From an uncultured Flavobacteriales bacterium (GTDB taxonomy: Bacteria; Bacteroidota; Bacteroidia; Flavobacteriales_D; Parvicellaceae): a stretch of 7,845 bases of DNA. Location of the stretch: positions 1 through 7,845 of the forward strand of contig CALDTD010000364.1 of the NCBI GenBank assembly GCA_937924345.1. Direction: 5' to 3'. The notes under the pieces were generated by a model. That model made no database searches. It was not told the DNA's origin and was given only the letters and a program-made list of their open reading frames with translations. Position numbers and translations under genes: made by a program. This document shows positions 6,095-7,845 of the stretch, piece after piece (within the stretch, counting starts at the first letter, position 1; each line of letters starts with the position of its first letter).

Positions 6095-6595
6095 ATGATT
6101 CGAGCAATATTACTTTTGGGTAGCAACTTAGGAAATAGACTCCAATACCTAAAAGATGCTGTGCGGCATTTATCGGAGTTAGAAAACACTTCAATTATCA
6201 ATAAATCTTCTGTTTACGAAAGTGAAGCAGTTGGATACAACTCAGAACAAAGTTATTATAATGCTGCGGTTGAAATTAAAACAATGTTTTCTCCTCAAGA
6301 AATCTTAAAAAACTGCTTAGCAATAGAACAACAACTAGAACGAACGAGAAGCGAAACTGTACGTTATATTGACAGAACGATCGATATTGACATAATTTTA
6401 ATTGAGCAAAATATAATAGAAAAAGAAAACTTAATCGTTCCTCACCCTAGAATGGAAGAGCGTTTATTTTGTTTAAAACCTCTTGCAGAAATAGCAGGAG
6501 ATTATATAGTTCCCACAAAAAACGAAACAGTTACCTCATTATTAGAAAAAATAGAACATAAAAACGAAGTAATAATAGTTGATGTTAAATTATAA
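6095..6595 (+). CDS. folK: 2-amino-4-hydroxy-6-hydroxymethyldihydropteridine pyrophosphokinase (HPPK)
   Basis: This cytosolic enzyme of folate synthesis transfers pyrophosphate from ATP to 6-hydroxymethyl-7,8-dihydropterin, making the substrate of dihydropteroate synthase. At 166 residues it is the usual monofunctional size. Visible motifs are the N-terminal LLLGSNLGNR (6-15), the pterin-side YNAAVEI (55-61), the LERTRSE loop (81-87), the signature DRTIDIDIIL (93-102) with the two magnesium-binding aspartates D97 and D99, and VPHPRMEERLF (115-125). The ATG at 6095 gives exactly the family N-terminus, so the start is secure even though the promoter box is 8 bases away. The downstream kinase starts inside the last codons of folK, which indicates one transcript and probable translational coupling. 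Confidence 0.95.
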   Translation: MIRAILLLGSNLGNRLQYLKDAVRHLSELENTSIINKSSVYESEAVGYNSEQSYYNAAVEIKTMFSPQEILKNCLAIEQQLERTRSETVRYIDRTIDIDIILIEQNIIEKENLIVPHPRMEERLFCLKPLAEIAGDYIVPTKNETVTSLLEKIEHKNEVIIVDVKL

Positions 6596-7217
6596 ACACA
6601 TAGTTATAGAAGGGAATATTGGCGCGGGTAAAACAACACTTGCTAATTTTATTGCGCAAGAATTTAACACATCACTTTTATTGGAAGAGTTTGAGGAAAA
6701 TGATTTTTTAAAAGAGTTCTACAAAACAAACGACTTTGTATTGCATGCAGAAGTACAGTTTATTTTAGATAGAAGCAAACAGCTCTTCCAATTCCACAAT
6801 CAAAAACATAGTAAAATTGTAACGGACTATATCCCTTCTAAAAGTTTGATTTTCTCTAAAATGAACCTTTCTAATAAAGATTTTGAATTGGTAGAACAAC
6901 TTGTTAACTCTTTATTTAAAACACTACCCACACCAGATTTAATGATTTATCTTGATAGACCTGTATCAAGCTTAAAAGAAAATATTAAGAAAAGAGGAAG
7001 GAGTTATGAATCTGGAATTTCTATGGACTATTTGAAACAAGTTGAAGACGCCTACACCAACTTTTTAAAACAAGAACAAGTTTTTCCTGTATTAAAAATA
7101 GATGCAAACGAAATTGACCTCACAAACCCAAGTCTGTTAAAACAACAACTTAGCAATTTGTTATCTACAAAGTTTGAACCACGGGTTAAAAATATAGCCT
7201 TAAAGAGTTTAGTCTAA
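6582..7217 (+). CDS. Deoxynucleoside kinase (dNK family)
   Basis: This enzyme phosphorylates deoxynucleosides to dNMPs in the salvage route, using ATP or another NTP. The protein has 211 residues, typical for the family. Motifs: P-loop GNIGAGKT (11-18); the likely catalytic-base segment LLLEEFEEN (32-40), where E35 is the better match to the family Glu; AEVQFILDRSKQL (56-68), the E..Q..fL..R..QL substrate-site helix; DYIPSKS (82-88) where animal enzymes have DRS; and the LID region IKKRGRSYESG (135-145) with its arginines. Which base it prefers (dA/dG or dC/dT) cannot be settled from sequence alone. I chose ATG at 6582 over the adjacent TTG at 6579. The ATG lies 14 bases inside folK. The gene converges with the T9SS cargo gene, with an 8-base gap. 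Confidence 0.9.
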   Translation: MLNYKHIVIEGNIGAGKTTLANFIAQEFNTSLLLEEFEENDFLKEFYKTNDFVLHAEVQFILDRSKQLFQFHNQKHSKIVTDYIPSKSLIFSKMNLSNKDFELVEQLVNSLFKTLPTPDLMIYLDRPVSSLKENIKKRGRSYESGISMDYLKQVEDAYTNFLKQEQVFPVLKIDANEIDLTNPSLLKQQLSNLLSTKFEPRVKNIALKSLV

Positions 7218-7225
7218 AGTCAATT

Positions 7226-7845
7226 TTACCTCAACCAAACTTTCTTTACCTTGCTAATATTTTCATTAAAAACTCTAACCAAATAATACCCCGTTGCCAA
7301 GTTAGAAGAGTCAAAATTATATTTTTCTGAAGCATTAAATTCGTCTATCAAAATTTCTTGTCCAATAGAATTTGTTATGGACAATTTTACAATTTCATTT
7401 AAGTTCTCCACATCAATTGCAAGCAACTTATCTGAAACTATTTCAACAGACCACTGCACATCATTATATACTTCATCTACCCCAGTAAAAGCAATAATAT
7501 TTGCAGTGTAATCTTCTGTTTCTCCATAACTAACATCAATACAAGCATTATCTATATCTGCATTCCAATTTGTTCTAAATCGCATTAAATGCTCCCCTAT
7601 TGTTGCGTTATTAGCGATTGACAAGTTAAATGTTGCTACAGAAGTGCCAAACAGAACATTTGAAAGTACTTTTTCAGAATTCTCAAAAATAAAGTTATCA
7701 TTAAAGTCTATCCAAACAGTCCCATGTTGATCATCAAAATCCGACTGCAACTTCAAATCATAAGTAACACTTCGTTCTAAGTCAATTACTTCTGACGTAT
7801 AATCTCCAAAACCGCCTAGAGAGCACCCAGTATTACTCACTAAAT
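7226..7845 (-). CDS. Secreted GEVED-domain protein with T9SS C-terminal sorting domain (partial, 5' end outside window)
   Basis: The minus-strand frame is open to the window edge, giving 205 visible C-terminal residues. A GTG at 7838-7840 is not a credible start because it falls inside a domain. Residues about 7-116 are a GEVED domain: C7, GGFGDYT (10-16), VWIDFNDN (43-50), MRFRT (87-91), C101, and the name-giving GETEDYT (107-113). C7 and C101 could form a disulfide. Residues about 130-205 are a type A Por secretion sorting domain, with VKLSITNSIGQEI (152-164), the YNFDSSNLATGYYLVRV run (175-191) and a basic end KVKKVWLR. That domain directs the folded protein from the periplasm through the outer-membrane type IX system, where it is removed. 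The missing N-terminal part, often a peptidase or adhesin, decides its activity and is not visible. Confidence 0.88.
   Translation of the reverse strand, partial: LVSNTGCSLGGFGDYTSEVIDLERSVTYDLKLQSDFDDQHGTVWIDFNDNFIFENSEKVLSNVLFGTSVATFNLSIANNATIGEHLMRFRTNWNADIDNACIDVSYGETEDYTANIIAFTGVDEVYNDVQWSVEIVSDKLLAIDVENLNEIVKLSITNSIGQEILIDEFNASEKYNFDSSNLATGYYLVRVFNENISKVKKVWLR

Noticed and set aside
6579..6581. TTG start for the deoxynucleoside kinase
   Set aside because: The very next codon is ATG, which needs no rare start and gives the same protein minus one residue.
7208..7218. TTTAG-T-CTAAA dyad at the kinase stop as a terminator
   Set aside because: Five-base AT-rich arms with a one-base loop cannot form a stable hairpin, and only a short T run follows.
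1..7845. A previously undescribed multi-gene system spanning the window
   Set aside because: Most genes are recognised housekeeping or common accessory families, on alternating strands with separate promoters. Base composition and codon use look uniform, and there is no sign of recent transfer.

Overview
The window is an ordinary-looking, low-GC chromosomal stretch from a member of the Bacteroidota, most likely a flavobacterium-type marine or aquatic organism. Three things point there. Shine-Dalgarno sequences are nearly absent and starts are preceded by A-rich tracts. Four intergenic sites match the Bacteroidota promoter -7 box TAnnTTTG exactly. The right edge holds a secreted GEVED-domain protein ending in a type IX secretion (Por) C-terminal sorting domain. 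The window is gene-dense: the longest gene-free stretch is about 149 bases (5946-6094), and no RNA gene, insertion sequence or CRISPR array was seen.

Layout, left to right. Positions 1-72 hold the last 23 codons of an unidentified gene. A two-gene ABC-2 type exporter follows (87-1818): a BcrA-like ATPase and its six-helix permease, both on +. Next, behind its own promoter, is a two-gene cassette of unknown role (1907-2600): a 108-residue orphan protein and a small stand-alone HIRAN-domain protein, a family linked to DNA-end or stalled-fork recognition. A DoxX-like four-helix membrane protein follows (2659-3012), with a promoter box so close to the ATG that its mRNA may be leaderless. Two minus-strand housekeeping genes come next: the DNA polymerase III delta' clamp-loader subunit (3022-4143), lying downstream of and probably co-transcribed with the 67K-type signal peptide peptidase sppA (4161-5945). 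Divergent from sppA is folK (folate biosynthesis), overlapped by a deoxynucleoside kinase (6582-7217), so folate and dNTP-precursor enzymes are translated from one message. The 3' part of the T9SS cargo gene converges on the kinase from the right edge.

No clearly new system is evident. The parts most worth a second look are the orphan + HIRAN pair, the short inverted repeats placed at the same distance from two promoter boxes (1847-1861 and 2620-2635), the 22-base dyad in the sppA/folK divergent region, and the apparently leaderless or very short-leader starts of the DoxX-like gene and folK.
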